33,542 bases of DNA from CAZPRQ01 sp964589415. Lineage in GTDB: Bacteria; Patescibacteriota; Doudnabacteria; UBA920. The notes beneath the pieces are model-generated. The model saw only the letters and a program-made list of their open reading frames with translations, was not told the DNA's origin and ran no database searches. Positions 1 to 7,363 of the stretch are shown one piece after another. The stretch covers positions 1 to 33,542 of the forward strand of contig CAZPRQ010000009.1 of NCBI GenBank assembly GCA_964589415.1. The letters run 5' to 3'. A program made the translations under genes and the position numbers. Position 1 is the stretch's first letter, and every line of letters begins with the position of its first letter.

Positions 1-55
1 CGAACCCGGAACCCATCCATGCCATGGATGTGTATTACCACTATACTATTGGCCC
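1..55 (-). tRNA. Partial tRNA-Ala (GGC), cut by the window edge
   Basis: Read on the minus strand, this begins with acceptor strand GGGCCAA, then TA, a D-arm with GTAT/ATAC stem, an anticodon stem CATCC/GGATG around a loop with anticodon GGC, a 4-nt variable loop and the start of the T-arm (CCGGG TTCG). The 3' part lies outside the window. The anticodon GGC at positions 34-36 (after U33) assigns alanine. Confidence 0.85.
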
Positions 56-131
56 CAAAATATATTTTTTACTTTATCCCCTAGCCAATAAAGGCCAAGT
101 CCAACTCTTTATATAAATATGCCTAAATAGT

Positions 132-380
132 TTATCTTACTTTCTTAATTTCTTCAAGAGCCTGTCGCCAGCTATAAGCCTGTTCTTTAAATGCGGGAAT
201 TACGCCTATTGTATTTAAAAACCAACCTATAAACGCCAAGGCAAGCACAACGCCAAAAACCGAACCCAGTCCTGACATGACGCCCTTTAAGAATGCCCTG
301 CCCAAACCCTCTCGCTTATGGTACAACTCTTCTAACTCATGATGAATTTTTTCCAAATGCCCATTCAATTCCGGATCCAT
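132..380 (-). CDS. DUF5665-like small membrane protein
   Basis: An 82-residue protein with a charged N-terminal helix (about residues 1-28, rich in His, Glu and Lys), then a single glycine-rich hydrophobic segment (about 30-58, containing the SGLGSVFGVVLALAFIGW stretch) and a charged C-terminus. This arrangement matches the DUF5665 family, common in Patescibacteria and Firmicutes, for which no biochemical role is known to me. It is probably a single-pass inner-membrane protein. It lies between a tRNA-Ala and the nested tRNA-Arg locus and appears monocistronic. No clear SD is seen before the ATG at 378-380. Confidence 0.7.
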   Translation of the reverse strand: MDPELNGHLEKIHHELEELYHKREGLGRAFLKGVMSGLGSVFGVVLALAFIGWFLNTIGVIPAFKEQAYSWRQALEEIKKVR

Positions 381-506
381 AGTTTTTATTTTATTTATTT
401 AATTTTACCATATTATTTGCCAAAAATCTTGTATGCACTCTTAGACAATTGGTGTCCACACAAACAATGTTTCGCGTTTACTCTGGTGCTCTCGGCAGGA
501 ATTTTA

Positions 507-609
507 CCCCGTCACCCATGGTGTCCTCACCAGGAATCGAACCTGGATCTAAACGTTAGGAGTGTTTTGTTCTATCCATTGAACTATGAGGACAAAATGG
601 GTGACGGGG
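507..609 (-). repeat. tRNA-cradling inverted-repeat element, copy A
   Basis: Perfect 13-bp inverted repeat (CCCCGTCACCCAT at 507-519, its complement at 597-609) enclosing the inner tRNA-Arg. Read on the minus strand the element is CGCCCCGT + variable stem + tRNA + variable stem + ACGGGGTAAAAT. It is itself enclosed by a 5-bp stem, the split T-stem GCAGG/CCTGC of the outer tRNA. The same outer sequence (CGCCCCGT ... ACGGGGTAAAA) recurs around tRNA-Ala at 867-988 of the 3-kb region (positions 3867-3988). Confidence 0.8.
519..593 (-). tRNA. tRNA-Arg (CCU), complete, nested inside the other tRNA-Arg
   Basis: On the minus strand: acceptor GTCCTCA / TGAGGAC, D-arm GTTC/GAAC, anticodon loop CTCCTAA (anticodon CCU), normal T-arm CCAGG TTCGATT CCTGG, discriminator A and encoded CCA (521-519). 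The last base pair of the anticodon stem is an A:C mismatch; otherwise the cloverleaf is complete. It is flanked directly by the 13-bp inverted repeat at 507-519 and 597-609, and the CCA overlaps the repeat by one base. Confidence 0.92.
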
Positions 610-675
610 CGGGCCTGCATCTTGCGCCTTAGGACGGCGAAATTCTATCCGTTGAACTACGAGAGCAAATATCCA

Positions 676-714
676 CTCCGACGTTTCAGTCGGAGCCCCG
701 ACCTTGCGTCGGGG
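676..714. repeat. Two tandem short hairpins next to an assembly gap
   Basis: CTCCGAC/GTCGGAG (676-682, 689-695) is followed directly by CCCCGAC/GTCGGGG (696-702, 708-714). These 7-bp stems sit just 5' of the outer tRNA-Arg and abut the N run at 719-750, where assembly failed. They could be REP-like repeats or the hairpin of a terminator from a gene lost in the gap. Confidence 0.6.
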
Positions 715-718
715 TTGA

Positions 719-750
719 NNNNNNNNNNNNNNNNNNNNNNNNNNNNNNNN
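719..750. other. Assembly gap (run of N)
   Basis: Thirty-two undetermined bases. Whatever lies between the tandem hairpins and the O-antigen ligase-like gene is unknown, so the upstream region of that gene cannot be judged fully. Confidence 0.99.
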
Positions 751-809
751 TCCAGCAAACCTGTCTGATTATTATTTCTAATAAATTATCTTAATGTTAG
801 AATCAAGAA

Positions 810-2315
810 GTGATAACTTCCATGAAAAAATTTAACCCTGCTAGACTAGCCAAAGTCTTCTTTTTGCTTTTTTTAATATCCGTGTTTTTTCCTATACGCT
901 ATGTCTTCCCTACTTCTTCTAGCTTTGCTACCGGTCTTTATTCAGATTTTACTTCAATTTCGCTATACCTAAGCGATATATTTCTAATTATTGCTTTTGT
1001 TTTTACTTTGTGGTCTAATAAATTTGGCTTATTTAAGGGTATATTATATAAGAACTATTCTCTTATAACTTTGTTTATCTGGCTTATTTTAGCCACTTTT
1101 ATCTTAAGTAAATCAATTTCTTGCTTAAATATATGGTATTTTTTCAAATTTATTGAATTAGGCGTTGTTTCATATGGAACAGTCCAATTTATTATAAATG
1201 AAGGCAAAATAGCAAATAGAAACCTTTTTTTACTGATTTTCGTTTGTTTAGGAACTTTACAGTCAATAATAGGATTAATGCAGTTCATTTACCAGTCCCC
1301 TATTGGTTTAAATGCGGTGGGGGAACAAATAATAGCCCCTGGACTTTGGGGTGTAGCTAAAATTGCCTGCCCCGTAGCGTGCCAATTCATTGGCTCTGCT
1401 ACTGGTGTTTCAGGTGGAACAGAGTACATAAGAGCTTACGGCACTTTCCCCCATCCAAACTTACTTTCTGCTTTTTTGGTTTCAACTATACTTATAAATA
1501 TTTACTTACTAAGTTCCACCACGTGGTTGGCCTTAACTAAATCTACTACAAATAAGCCAGAAAATAATAATATGTTATCGAGAACAACTATTATCTGGCT
1601 TAATTTAGCGCTTTTTATAAATATTTTTGGTATTATAGCGACATTTTCACGTGGAGCGTTCTTATCTCTTGGAATAGGTTTGTTAACTTATTTTGGATTC
1701 TTGACAATTAAACAGGGCATTCGAACCAATATTTGGGCTATTACCAAAGTATTATTTGCCATTTGTATAGCTTTTCTAATATTTAAGCCATTTCTGCTAA
1801 CTCGGGCAACAGTTTCCGACCAGGCAACAATTGAAAGGGGAATATACAACCAAACAGCGCTTAATATTATTAAAGACAACCCCTTTACAGGTATTGGAAT
1901 AGGGGAAAGCCTGCTTCATATGAAACAGTACAGTCCTGTACCACTCAATACTTGGCAAATTCAGCCAATACACAATTATTTTTTACTTTCTGCTGCCGAA
2001 CTCGGAATTATTGGAGCTCTAATCTTAATTTGGATATTCCTTTCACACCTAAAAGCTATAGTCTATAAGCTAAAATCTAATTTTGACCCTTACTATTTAT
2101 TACTTACAACCCTACTGCTTACTTTCCTTGTCCTAATGATGTTCGACCACTATTTTTATACGCTCCAGCAAACCCAAATGCTTCTTTGGATTGTCCTAGG
2201 GTTAATTGCAGCAGAATTCCAACTCCGCCCACAGACAGCTAATGTATCCGGCTTTGACGGGCAATTTAAAAACCCCATCAGCCATGCGTCCACTGACAAA
2301 AGCGATGAGGTTTAA
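810..2315 (+). CDS. O-antigen ligase / Wzy-type polymerase family membrane protein
   Basis: A 501-residue polytopic membrane protein with about 10-12 hydrophobic segments. A Wzy_C/O-antigen-ligase core (PF04932 type) is visible: a periplasmic loop followed by FSRGAFLSLGIGLL, and later the conserved HNYFLLSAAELGIIGAL segment with its His-Asn. Proteins of this kind join or polymerise lipid-linked glycans at the outer face of the cytoplasmic membrane; the substrate cannot be told from sequence. The first start is a GTG at 810, and the in-frame ATG at 822 is equally plausible; neither has a clear SD. It ends 34 bp before the convergent rlmH. Confidence 0.85.
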   Translation: MITSMKKFNPARLAKVFFLLFLISVFFPIRYVFPTSSSFATGLYSDFTSISLYLSDIFLIIAFVFTLWSNKFGLFKGILYKNYSLITLFIWLILATFILSKSISCLNIWYFFKFIELGVVSYGTVQFIINEGKIANRNLFLLIFVCLGTLQSIIGLMQFIYQSPIGLNAVGEQIIAPGLWGVAKIACPVACQFIGSATGVSGGTEYIRAYGTFPHPNLLSAFLVSTILINIYLLSSTTWLALTKSTTNKPENNNMLSRTTIIWLNLALFINIFGIIATFSRGAFLSLGIGLLTYFGFLTIKQGIRTNIWAITKVLFAICIAFLIFKPFLLTRATVSDQATIERGIYNQTALNIIKDNPFTGIGIGESLLHMKQYSPVPLNTWQIQPIHNYFLLSAAELGIIGALILIWIFLSHLKAIVYKLKSNFDPYYLLLTTLLLTFLVLMMFDHYFYTLQQTQMLLWIVLGLIAAEFQLRPQTANVSGFDGQFKNPISHASTDKSDEV

Positions 2316-2349
2316 AATCTTTATATCTTTCTATTTTTAAATCTTTAAA

Positions 2350-2820
2350 TTATTTATGATACTCTTTGCCAGCCAAGATAGTACAGGCTCGATAGATTTG
2401 CTCTTCTAATATTACACGAGCCATGTTGTGCGGAAAAGTAAGAGGGGAGAGGGATATAGTATAGTTGGAATATTCCTTCAAAATAGGGGACAAACCTATG
2501 CCGCTACCTATAACAAATACGACTTCTCGGCCCAAGCCTCCCGTCCTATGAAGAAAATCGGAAAATTCTTTTGAAGTCCTCAAAGTGCCTTTTTCATCAA
2601 GCAAAATAATTACAGCGTCCTTGGGCAAATTTTTTATTATTTGTCCGGCTTCCTGCTCTCTAATCCTGTTTAAATCGGGATTTTTTCCATATGAAACCTC
2701 CGGCAACTCGATTACCGAAATTTTTGCAAAAGGGGATAGGCGCTTTAAAAATTCTTTTTCCAATTCCAAATACGCTTTTTCCTTAAATTTTCCTAAAGCT
2801 ATTATCTTTATTTTAAACAT
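2350..2820 (-). CDS. rlmH: 23S rRNA (pseudouridine1915-N3)-methyltransferase RlmH
   Basis: At 156 residues this has the full length of RlmH, the SPOUT-class methyltransferase that methylates N3 of pseudouridine 1915 in helix 69 of 23S rRNA, using SAM at a dimer interface. The SAM-binding knot is visible as VIILLDEKG and FVIGSGIGLS (about residues 105-115), and the family's C-terminal signature EEQIYRA...GKEYHK is intact and ends the protein. The ATG is at 2818-2820 and no strong SD is seen. It is convergent with the O-antigen ligase-like gene, with no obvious terminator in the short gap. Confidence 0.96.
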   Translation of the reverse strand: MFKIKIIALGKFKEKAYLELEKEFLKRLSPFAKISVIELPEVSYGKNPDLNRIREQEAGQIIKNLPKDAVIILLDEKGTLRTSKEFSDFLHRTGGLGREVVFVIGSGIGLSPILKEYSNYTISLSPLTFPHNMARVILEEQIYRACTILAGKEYHK

Positions 2821-3172
2821 GATGGTAATAGTCCTGAGCTTATCGAAGGGTAATAATTCTAATTTTAAACATAGAACTTTAGCCCAAATATCTTTATTTA
2901 AACATTATAAAAACCCCATCTAGGGGTATTATATACTATCTTAATCTTGATGTAACAGATATCGACCCGACTTTAGTCGAAACCTGTTCTTGATTAAGGA
3001 AACTTATACAAGTGACCTAGCAACAATTTTTCCAGATATTGGACTACTAATAACTCTAGCCGGAGTTACAGAAAGTCCTACAAAAAGTATAATAAATATA
3101 AAGAATAAGAATCACAAGTAGTACATTAAACAATATTCTATGCTGAGTTTTTAAAATTTTAAACAAAATAAA
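2821..3172. other. Intergenic stretch without a supported gene
   Basis: No ORF with a plausible start. It holds a short dispersed motif GTCCTGAGCTTATCGAAGGG (2826-2845); a related motif recurs near 28170. It also holds a small hairpin ACCCC/GGGGT near 2912-2928. Otherwise AT-rich and featureless. Confidence 0.5.
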
Positions 3173-3209
3173 GAGCGCGAAACTGGTTGGGAGAACCAGA
3201 ATCGCGCTC
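3173..3209 (-). terminator. Intrinsic terminator of the 108-aa unknown gene
   Basis: On the minus strand a long stem (GAGCGCGA with TTTCGCGCTC, then CTGGTT with AACCAG) is followed by TTTATTTTG. It lies just past the stop of the gene at 3219-3545. Confidence 0.8.
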
Positions 3210-3218
3210 GAAATGCCA

Positions 3219-3545
3219 CTACAAAAGATTGGGCGGCTGTGTGTATGCCGCGTACTGCACCTCCACCCTATGGTCGCGCGTGCCCGGGTCACGCGACGCA
3301 ACGTAAATAACGAGGTCGCCGTTGAGGTGACCGTTTTGTCCACCTGCGCGCCGTGACACAGTCACGACAAATGGCTGACTGGAACGGGCGACATACCATC
3401 GCCTTTCGTCGCACGCTCCGACAAACCTCTCCTCGGGCAGCTCCTTCACCCGCACTTTGCGAGAACCGGAGACGGTAAACCGCTCCGTCGTCCACGCAAG
3501 GGTGGATGAAAAACTGTCTACTGAAAACTTCACGGAGTATGTCAT
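3219..3545 (-). CDS. Unknown protein, 108 aa, cassette-like gene 1
   Basis: I do not recognise this family. The chosen start is the ATG at 3543-3545 because AAAGGAG lies 7-8 nt upstream; a longer in-frame extension to 3617 has no SD. The protein begins MTYSVKFSVDSFSSTL, has several alternating hydrophobic/polar stretches suggesting beta strands (such as RRWYVARSSQPFVVTVSRR and GDLVIYVASRD) and no signal peptide or membrane segment. The gene is visibly GC-richer than its surroundings. It has its own predicted promoter, a roughly 200-nt leader with a palindrome and its own terminator, an architecture repeated in the gene at 5843-7126. This suggests a self-contained, perhaps acquired, transcription unit. 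Confidence 0.6.
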   Translation of the reverse strand: MTYSVKFSVDSFSSTLAWTTERFTVSGSRKVRVKELPEERFVGACDERRWYVARSSQPFVVTVSRRAGGQNGHLNGDLVIYVASRDPGTRDHRVEVQYAAYTQPPNLL

Positions 3546-3603
3546 GATACATACTCCTTTCTTGTTTTTTTCTTCCTCTGGCCGAAACCTTGAGGGAGCC
3601 CTT

Positions 3604-3656
3604 CTTGCGAAAAGCAAACTGATTACAATAAATTTATAATCAAATTACTTTTCGCA
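3604..3656 (-). promoter_or_regulatory. Leader palindrome upstream of the 108-aa gene
   Basis: Ten-bp arms TTGCGAAAAG and CTTTTCGCAA enclose an inner TGATTA/TAATCA dyad. It lies about 60 nt upstream of the start, inside the predicted leader. A closely similar palindrome (CCGAAAAGCAA/TTGCTTTTCGG) lies at the same relative place before the gene at 5843-7126. Confidence 0.6.
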
Positions 3657-3753
3657 AATTTATCTCTTGAGTTGTCAAAGTACATGTCGATTAATAAACA
3701 CAATAATGTATTTAGCAATACAAGCTTCAAAACCATTTCAAGTTTTGAAATGT

Positions 3754-3782
3754 ATTTTAGCAGATTTAGCTATAAAAGTCAA
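3754..3782 (-). promoter_or_regulatory. Promoter (TTGACT-N17-TAAAAT)
   Basis: On the minus strand TTGACT (782-777 of the 3-kb block) and TAAAAT (759-754) are 17 bp apart, a good sigma-70 match. Transcription would begin near 3747 and give a leader of about 200 nt before the 108-aa gene. Confidence 0.6.
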
Positions 3783-3866
3783 GAACAATTACCATAATAT
3801 TCCTTAATTAAGCCATTTAAAAATTTAGCTTTTGATGGCAAATTTAAAAAGCCTCATTCGGCAACT

Positions 3867-3988
3867 CGCCCCGTTATTTAATCCTGGTGGACCTAGCGAG
3901 AATCGAACTCGCGTCCCGGCAATGCGAATGCCGTGTCTTGCCACTGGACCATAGGCCCAGGATTTTATATTAAATAACGGGGTAAAAA
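3867..3988 (+). repeat. tRNA-cradling inverted-repeat element, copy B
   Basis: Perfect 14-bp inverted repeat (CCCCGTTATTTAAT at 3869-3882, complement at 3969-3982), continued by CCTGG/CCAGG against the tRNA ends, encloses tRNA-Ala(CGC). On the plus strand its outer ends read CGCCCCGT and ACGGGGTAAAAA, as in copy A, and a further 5-bp stem CGGCA (3859-3863)/TGCCG (3989-3993) flanks it. The tRNA inside runs antisense to the element's orientation, whereas in copy A it runs in the same sense. Confidence 0.8.
3885..3958 (-). tRNA. tRNA-Ala (CGC)
   Basis: Minus strand: acceptor GGGCCTA/TAGGTCC with the alanine identity pair G3:U70, D-arm GTCC/AGAC region, anticodon stem CGGCA/TGCCG with loop TTCGCAT (anticodon CGC), T-arm CGAG TTCGATT CTCG, discriminator A and encoded CCA. 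The gene is complete and sits inside inverted-repeat element copy B. Confidence 0.93.
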
Positions 3989-4127
3989 TGCCGCGTAATA
4001 TTTACCCGCCTTTGGCGGGCCACTTTACTATGAGCCCAAAAAGGTCATGGGACGACTTGACTATAAAGCTCTTTAAATCTTACTTATTTTACCTTATAAT
4101 AAGCTTATTAGTAAAGACGAAAAAATA

Positions 4128-4622
4128 GTGGAAAATAAATTTTTATTTTTTATAATAAATGTACTTGTTATTGCAATTCCAATTGCCTTTCTGGAAATAA
4201 TTACTGAAAAGGATAAGGGTTGGGGAGCGGGACACCCGAAAGACAAATGGTACGGCAAGATTATTGGCGAAAAAAATCCGCTAATGCAATTTTTGGCCAA
4301 AAGCGTAGGCGTGCCCTATTTTTTTGGTTACGGCGTTTTAATGTATTTTGTTTTGGTTCCCGCTCTTCTTGTCACTGAATACTTTTTTATGATGCAAAAC
4401 GCGCCGCTGTTAATTGCCGTGTATTTTAGCGCTGTGGCATTGGAAGATTTTTTGTGGTTTGTTTTCAACTGGTATTTTGATTCTTTAAGGCAACTCTTAA
4501 AGGGCCCGAGTGGAAACATTTGGTGGCATAAACGATGGATAAAAATTGGCAGGCAAACTTATTTACCCGCTTCTTATTTAACTGCTGTTATACTCACCGC
4601 TGTATTTTATTTCCTTTCCTAA
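4128..4622 (+). CDS. Unknown polytopic membrane protein, 164 aa
   Basis: I do not recognise a named family. Four hydrophobic segments are visible: about residues 5-23 (FLFFIINVLVIAIPIAFLEI), 60-85, 90-115 and 145-163. Between them are a conserved-looking cytoplasmic or periplasmic loop GWGAGHPKDKWYGK and a basic, Trp-rich stretch NIWWHKRWIKIGRQTYLP. The start is a GTG at 4128, with no clear SD. The gene runs into the following CDS with a 29-bp gap, so the two may be co-transcribed. Its function is unknown. Confidence 0.7.
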   Translation: MENKFLFFIINVLVIAIPIAFLEIITEKDKGWGAGHPKDKWYGKIIGEKNPLMQFLAKSVGVPYFFGYGVLMYFVLVPALLVTEYFFMMQNAPLLIAVYFSAVALEDFLWFVFNWYFDSLRQLLKGPSGNIWWHKRWIKIGRQTYLPASYLTAVILTAVFYFLS

Positions 4623-4651
4623 ATTGTAAAAAATATTACTCTAAAAACTTT

Positions 4652-5680
4652 ATGCCGGAAAAACCCAGAGGTCAAGAAGTGCCAGAGCTGCCATTATGGG
4701 CAAGGGATATTAAAAATGCTATAAATGCTTGTCAATTAGCAGAAAACGAGGCGGAAAATGAACTTGGAGCCAAACACATGGACGGGAGTGAAGGCGGCCT
4801 GCGCTCAGAATACACCAAAAGAGGGGAAAAATTGCTGTATGAGTACTTAAGAATGGAAAATAAAAACACCCTCCCGGAAAAAATACTACTGGAAAAAATT
4901 ACAGCTCCCCAGCAAAACCTTTCAATAGGCACCAATTCTGGAGCCATAAACTTTGTGACCCAAAGACCAAGTGCCAAATATTTTTTGCCGCGCGAGGAGG
5001 CGATTTATGGGGTTGATTATATAAGCAACAAAAATCCGGAATTCGACCCGGAAAATAAAAATTTTGTAGGTTTTTCAGGCATAGAAACTTACGATGGAAA
5101 TTATAGCAAACCAGTAGACCCAAATAAATTACAAACTCCCCTTGGCATTGTTAAACACCAATGTAAGGAAACCAGTCCTTGGAATTGGCAACTTACACTA
5201 CGTGAAATTTTTATTGTTGTTGACACACTAAAAAAGCATACTACCGGAACCAGTTTGGAAGCCAGCGTAACAAATTTATGGGAACAAATGGTAAAGCTAA
5301 ACGCGGAATTTAAAGAAAGAGTTAAAGAAAGACAAATTTACCACGCTGAAACAATAAAAAATAGAATTTTACAGTTAAAGACCGCTGTGGCAGAACAATA
5401 TAAATTGCCGGAATATATTGAGGGTAGTGCCGTTATTGGGGTGCGTGATGGTAATGACCCATATTATAAAATACTAATTACAAAGACCAACGAACTTGTA
5501 AGAGCGCCATTAAGAAAAACAAAAAGAATCCTCAGAGAAGAAACAATGGAGCCGGACATGAGTAAGCAACAGCCGTCCGAAACTCTGGATTGGTTAAAAC
5601 CCGGCCTTTACATTTCCCTTAAATATTACATACCAAAAAACATTAGGGATATTATAGATGCACAACTGGATCCGAAATAG
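4652..5680 (+). CDS. Unknown soluble protein, 342 aa
   Basis: I do not recognise this family. The frame is open from 4535, but the first part overlaps the upstream gene, so the ATG at 4652 (MPEKPRGQEVPELPLW) is the likelier start. The protein is hydrophilic with no signal peptide or membrane segment. It has a long helical middle (about 225-275, VDTLKKHTTGTSLEASV... and EFKERVKERQ) likely to form a coiled coil, and a C-terminal part rich in Lys and Arg. Its 3' end, from about 5664, is part of a 39-bp sequence that is repeated at 7424-7462, beyond the adjacent minus-strand gene. Confidence 0.65.
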   Translation: MPEKPRGQEVPELPLWARDIKNAINACQLAENEAENELGAKHMDGSEGGLRSEYTKRGEKLLYEYLRMENKNTLPEKILLEKITAPQQNLSIGTNSGAINFVTQRPSAKYFLPREEAIYGVDYISNKNPEFDPENKNFVGFSGIETYDGNYSKPVDPNKLQTPLGIVKHQCKETSPWNWQLTLREIFIVVDTLKKHTTGTSLEASVTNLWEQMVKLNAEFKERVKERQIYHAETIKNRILQLKTAVAEQYKLPEYIEGSAVIGVRDGNDPYYKILITKTNELVRAPLRKTKRILREETMEPDMSKQQPSETLDWLKPGLYISLKYYIPKNIRDIIDAQLDPK

Positions 5681-5702
5681 AATAATGCAAATCTTCGGTA
5701 AT
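5664..5702 (+). repeat. Direct repeat, left copy, flanking the 5.7-7.4 kb cassette
   Basis: Starts AACTGGATCCGAAATA and continues to 5702. It matches 7424-7462 at 36 of 39 positions in the same orientation. The left copy contains the last codons and stop of the 342-aa gene; the right copy is non-coding. The pair brackets the GC-richer gene at 5843-7126. Confidence 0.85.
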
Positions 5703-5712
5703 AATTTCACAC

Positions 5713-5749
5713 AAAAAAAGCGCGAATACGGCAGTTGCCATATTCGCGC
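5713..5749 (-). terminator. Intrinsic terminator of cassette-like gene 2
   Basis: On the minus strand GCGCGAATATGGCA pairs with TGCCGTATTCGCGC across a very short loop and is followed by seven T residues. It lies about 95 bp past the stop of the gene at 5843-7126. Confidence 0.88.
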
Positions 5750-5842
5750 AGTAAAGTCCAAATTCCTCCTGCTTATACTAGCAGTGTTTGCCAGATTGTT
5801 GCGCTGGCTCGCTTGGCCGGTTTAGTGGCTCATCTCCCCATC

Positions 5843-7126
5843 TTAGCCGTATATTAACTTGGCGTTAAATTCCGATTCTACTGCGGGCGTGGATCGGATT
5901 TTTTGAGGTCTGCGCTCCCAGGTAGCCAGTTGCCCATCAAAGAGATTAACCGCAACACCTGAGGTGACCCAAAAGTGATTAGCTCTCATACCATGTTGGG
6001 TCAAAATGGCATCACCCGACAGAGCAACAGCATCATCATATGTAGAGCTAAAGATGATGGGGTCGTTGATTTGCAGGTCCATGGGACCCGCAAACGGCCA
6101 ACTCTTGGTCATTTCAATGACTAAACCAGTTGGCCAACTGCGCTTGCCGAGACGAGGTGGCGCAGTCTCGGAACGCATAGGGTCAATGTACCCGTAACCA
6201 GGTAGATTGACCATTTGCATCCACGCTCTGTGCTTGCGTCCAGACTCCAAGTCCCGAATGCGCCATTGCCGTAGGGCGTCATGGATCGCAGCCCGCTCGT
6301 CTGTGGCCACGTCAACCACGTCAATGAAGATCGTTCCCCGAGACGTGGTCGCCTCCCAGAAGGACTTGCTTCCATCTGCCGGGTAGCACAGCCGGATGCT
6401 GATACCCATCTTGCCTCGACAGGCTTCCACCCAACATTCCTTACCCCGCACGCTTTCTTGGGCGAGTTTCCATTTAGCAAACTCGACCGATTTGCGCAAG
6501 GAAAACGCACCATGACAACGGTCGGCAATCCATTGCTGCACAGGTTTTGGCAGTTGCAGAGCGAGTGCCAACCCGCGCGCGGCATAAAATATTTCCTCGC
6601 CGTTCTCTTGGTAACCGAATTGCCGATTCAATACTTCCGCAAGGGTTTGAGCCGCAGCTGCCTTTGCCGCCTTGCGAATGCTGCTGGCAAAAGTGCCGTT
6701 CCTCTCCCTTCGATTTTTCGGAGTGATAGCACTAGCCAGCGCGGAGTTGGAGACTCGCACGCCATACGGCTTGAGCATCCTGTTAGCGCGAGTTGCCACC
6801 TTACAAAGATAGCGATTTACCCGGTACGGATTGCGTAGGTCCGGGCAGTCCGCGATGGCGAGGAAGTTGACTTCCCGTTTTGACGCGACATGGCGAAGCA
6901 GACAGGTTGCCGGCATCTGGCGAATTGTTGCTAAAAATTCCGAGGCGCGAGCAAGTTCCTCGCGTGGAGTCCACCATTTGTGTCCTGCGTCCCAACCCTC
7001 AGTGTTAGAACTCCAGTTAAACCCTCGGAGGTCCGCCTGTGCGGGTTCCAAAATCCTTTTTTTCCAAGCGATCCATTTTCTCCACTGGGACCGCTCTTCT
7101 CGTGTCTCTGGACGGTAATCGAGCAT
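5843..7126 (-). CDS. Unknown protein, 427 aa, cassette-like gene 2
   Basis: I do not recognise this family. The chosen start is the ATG at 7124-7126 (MLDYRPETREERSQWRKW) because AAGGAGG lies 6 nt upstream; an in-frame ATG 21 nt earlier has no SD. The protein is basic and Trp/Arg-rich in its first half, with an Ala-rich helical stretch (KAAKAAAAQTLAEVLNRQFG). A probable beta-rich second half contains RGTIFIDVVDVATDERAAIHDALRQW and a stretch LPGYGYIDPMRSE. No signal peptide or membrane segment is seen. The gene is clearly GC-richer than its neighbours, has its own promoter, long leader and terminator, and is bracketed by direct repeats. These are signs of a self-contained, possibly acquired cassette. 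Confidence 0.7.
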   Translation of the reverse strand: MLDYRPETREERSQWRKWIAWKKRILEPAQADLRGFNWSSNTEGWDAGHKWWTPREELARASEFLATIRQMPATCLLRHVASKREVNFLAIADCPDLRNPYRVNRYLCKVATRANRMLKPYGVRVSNSALASAITPKNRRERNGTFASSIRKAAKAAAAQTLAEVLNRQFGYQENGEEIFYAARGLALALQLPKPVQQWIADRCHGAFSLRKSVEFAKWKLAQESVRGKECWVEACRGKMGISIRLCYPADGSKSFWEATTSRGTIFIDVVDVATDERAAIHDALRQWRIRDLESGRKHRAWMQMVNLPGYGYIDPMRSETAPPRLGKRSWPTGLVIEMTKSWPFAGPMDLQINDPIIFSSTYDDAVALSGDAILTQHGMRANHFWVTSGVAVNLFDGQLATWERRPQKIRSTPAVESEFNAKLIYG

Positions 7127-7200
7127 GACCGTCCTCCTTCTGCCCATTATGCCGGGCCAGCGAGTAGCAGAATTCGCTCCTGCGATGCGACTTCCCGAAA

Positions 7201-7279
7201 AGGACTCTTACACCTCCCGAAAAGCAAGCTAAACACAAATGTAATTGGGTTTATTATGCTCAAATTGCTTTTCGGAAAC
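7201..7279 (-). promoter_or_regulatory. Leader palindrome upstream of cassette-like gene 2
   Basis: Arms CCGAAAAGCAA and TTGCTTTTCGG (11 bp) lie in the predicted leader, and a further CTTTTCGGGA copy follows on the minus strand. The distal arm plus its flank (CGAAAAG.AATTTGA) matches the corresponding arm before the 108-aa gene, so the two leaders are probably related. Confidence 0.6.
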
Positions 7280-7363
7280 AGTACAATCAGCCCGTAATTA
7301 AAGAACGTACTGCAAATGAATGCTTTAAATTTAGTACTAAACACCTATCAAATTTTAAATATA

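Larger units (their letters stand above)
484..666 (-). tRNA. tRNA-Arg (CCU) interrupted in its T-loop by another tRNA gene
   Basis: On the minus strand the 5' half (666 down to 614) has acceptor GCTCTCG, D-arm GTTC/GAAT, anticodon loop GTCCTAA (CCU) and T-stem strand GCAGG. The 3' half lies at 499-484: T-stem strand CCTGC, acceptor CGAGAGC, discriminator A and encoded CCA. The acceptor halves pair over all 7 bp and the T-stem halves over 5 bp, so they belong to one tRNA. Between them, in place of the 7-nt T-loop, lie 114 nt (500-613) that include a complete second tRNA-Arg. The usual TTCGA of the T-loop is missing at both junctions, so simple excision would not restore a normal loop. The gene may be inactive or may need unusual processing. 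There is a T27:C43 mismatch at the base of the anticodon stem. Confidence 0.85.

Noticed and set aside
339..768. Overlapping plus-strand ORFs of 97 and 60 aa
   Set aside because: They run across the nested tRNA-Arg locus and into N, on the strand opposite to the tRNAs, and have no protein-like features.
3056..3552. Minus-strand ORFs of 95 and 87 aa in other frames of the 108-aa gene
   Set aside because: They overlap the SD-supported frame and have arginine- and serine-rich shadow composition.
3859..3993. A second interrupted tRNA around element copy B, by analogy with copy A
   Set aside because: The 5-bp outer stem CGGCA/TGCCG is present, but no acceptor strand, discriminator or CCA follows, so no outer tRNA can be claimed.
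6281..6838. 185-aa plus-strand ORF opposite the 427-aa gene
   Set aside because: No SD; composition is that of an antisense shadow of a GC-rich gene, whereas the minus strand has promoter, SD and terminator.
3604..7290. Integron-like attC sites for the two leader palindromes
   Set aside because: They lie in 5' leaders rather than after the genes, lack the R-box pattern, and no integron-type integrase is in the window.
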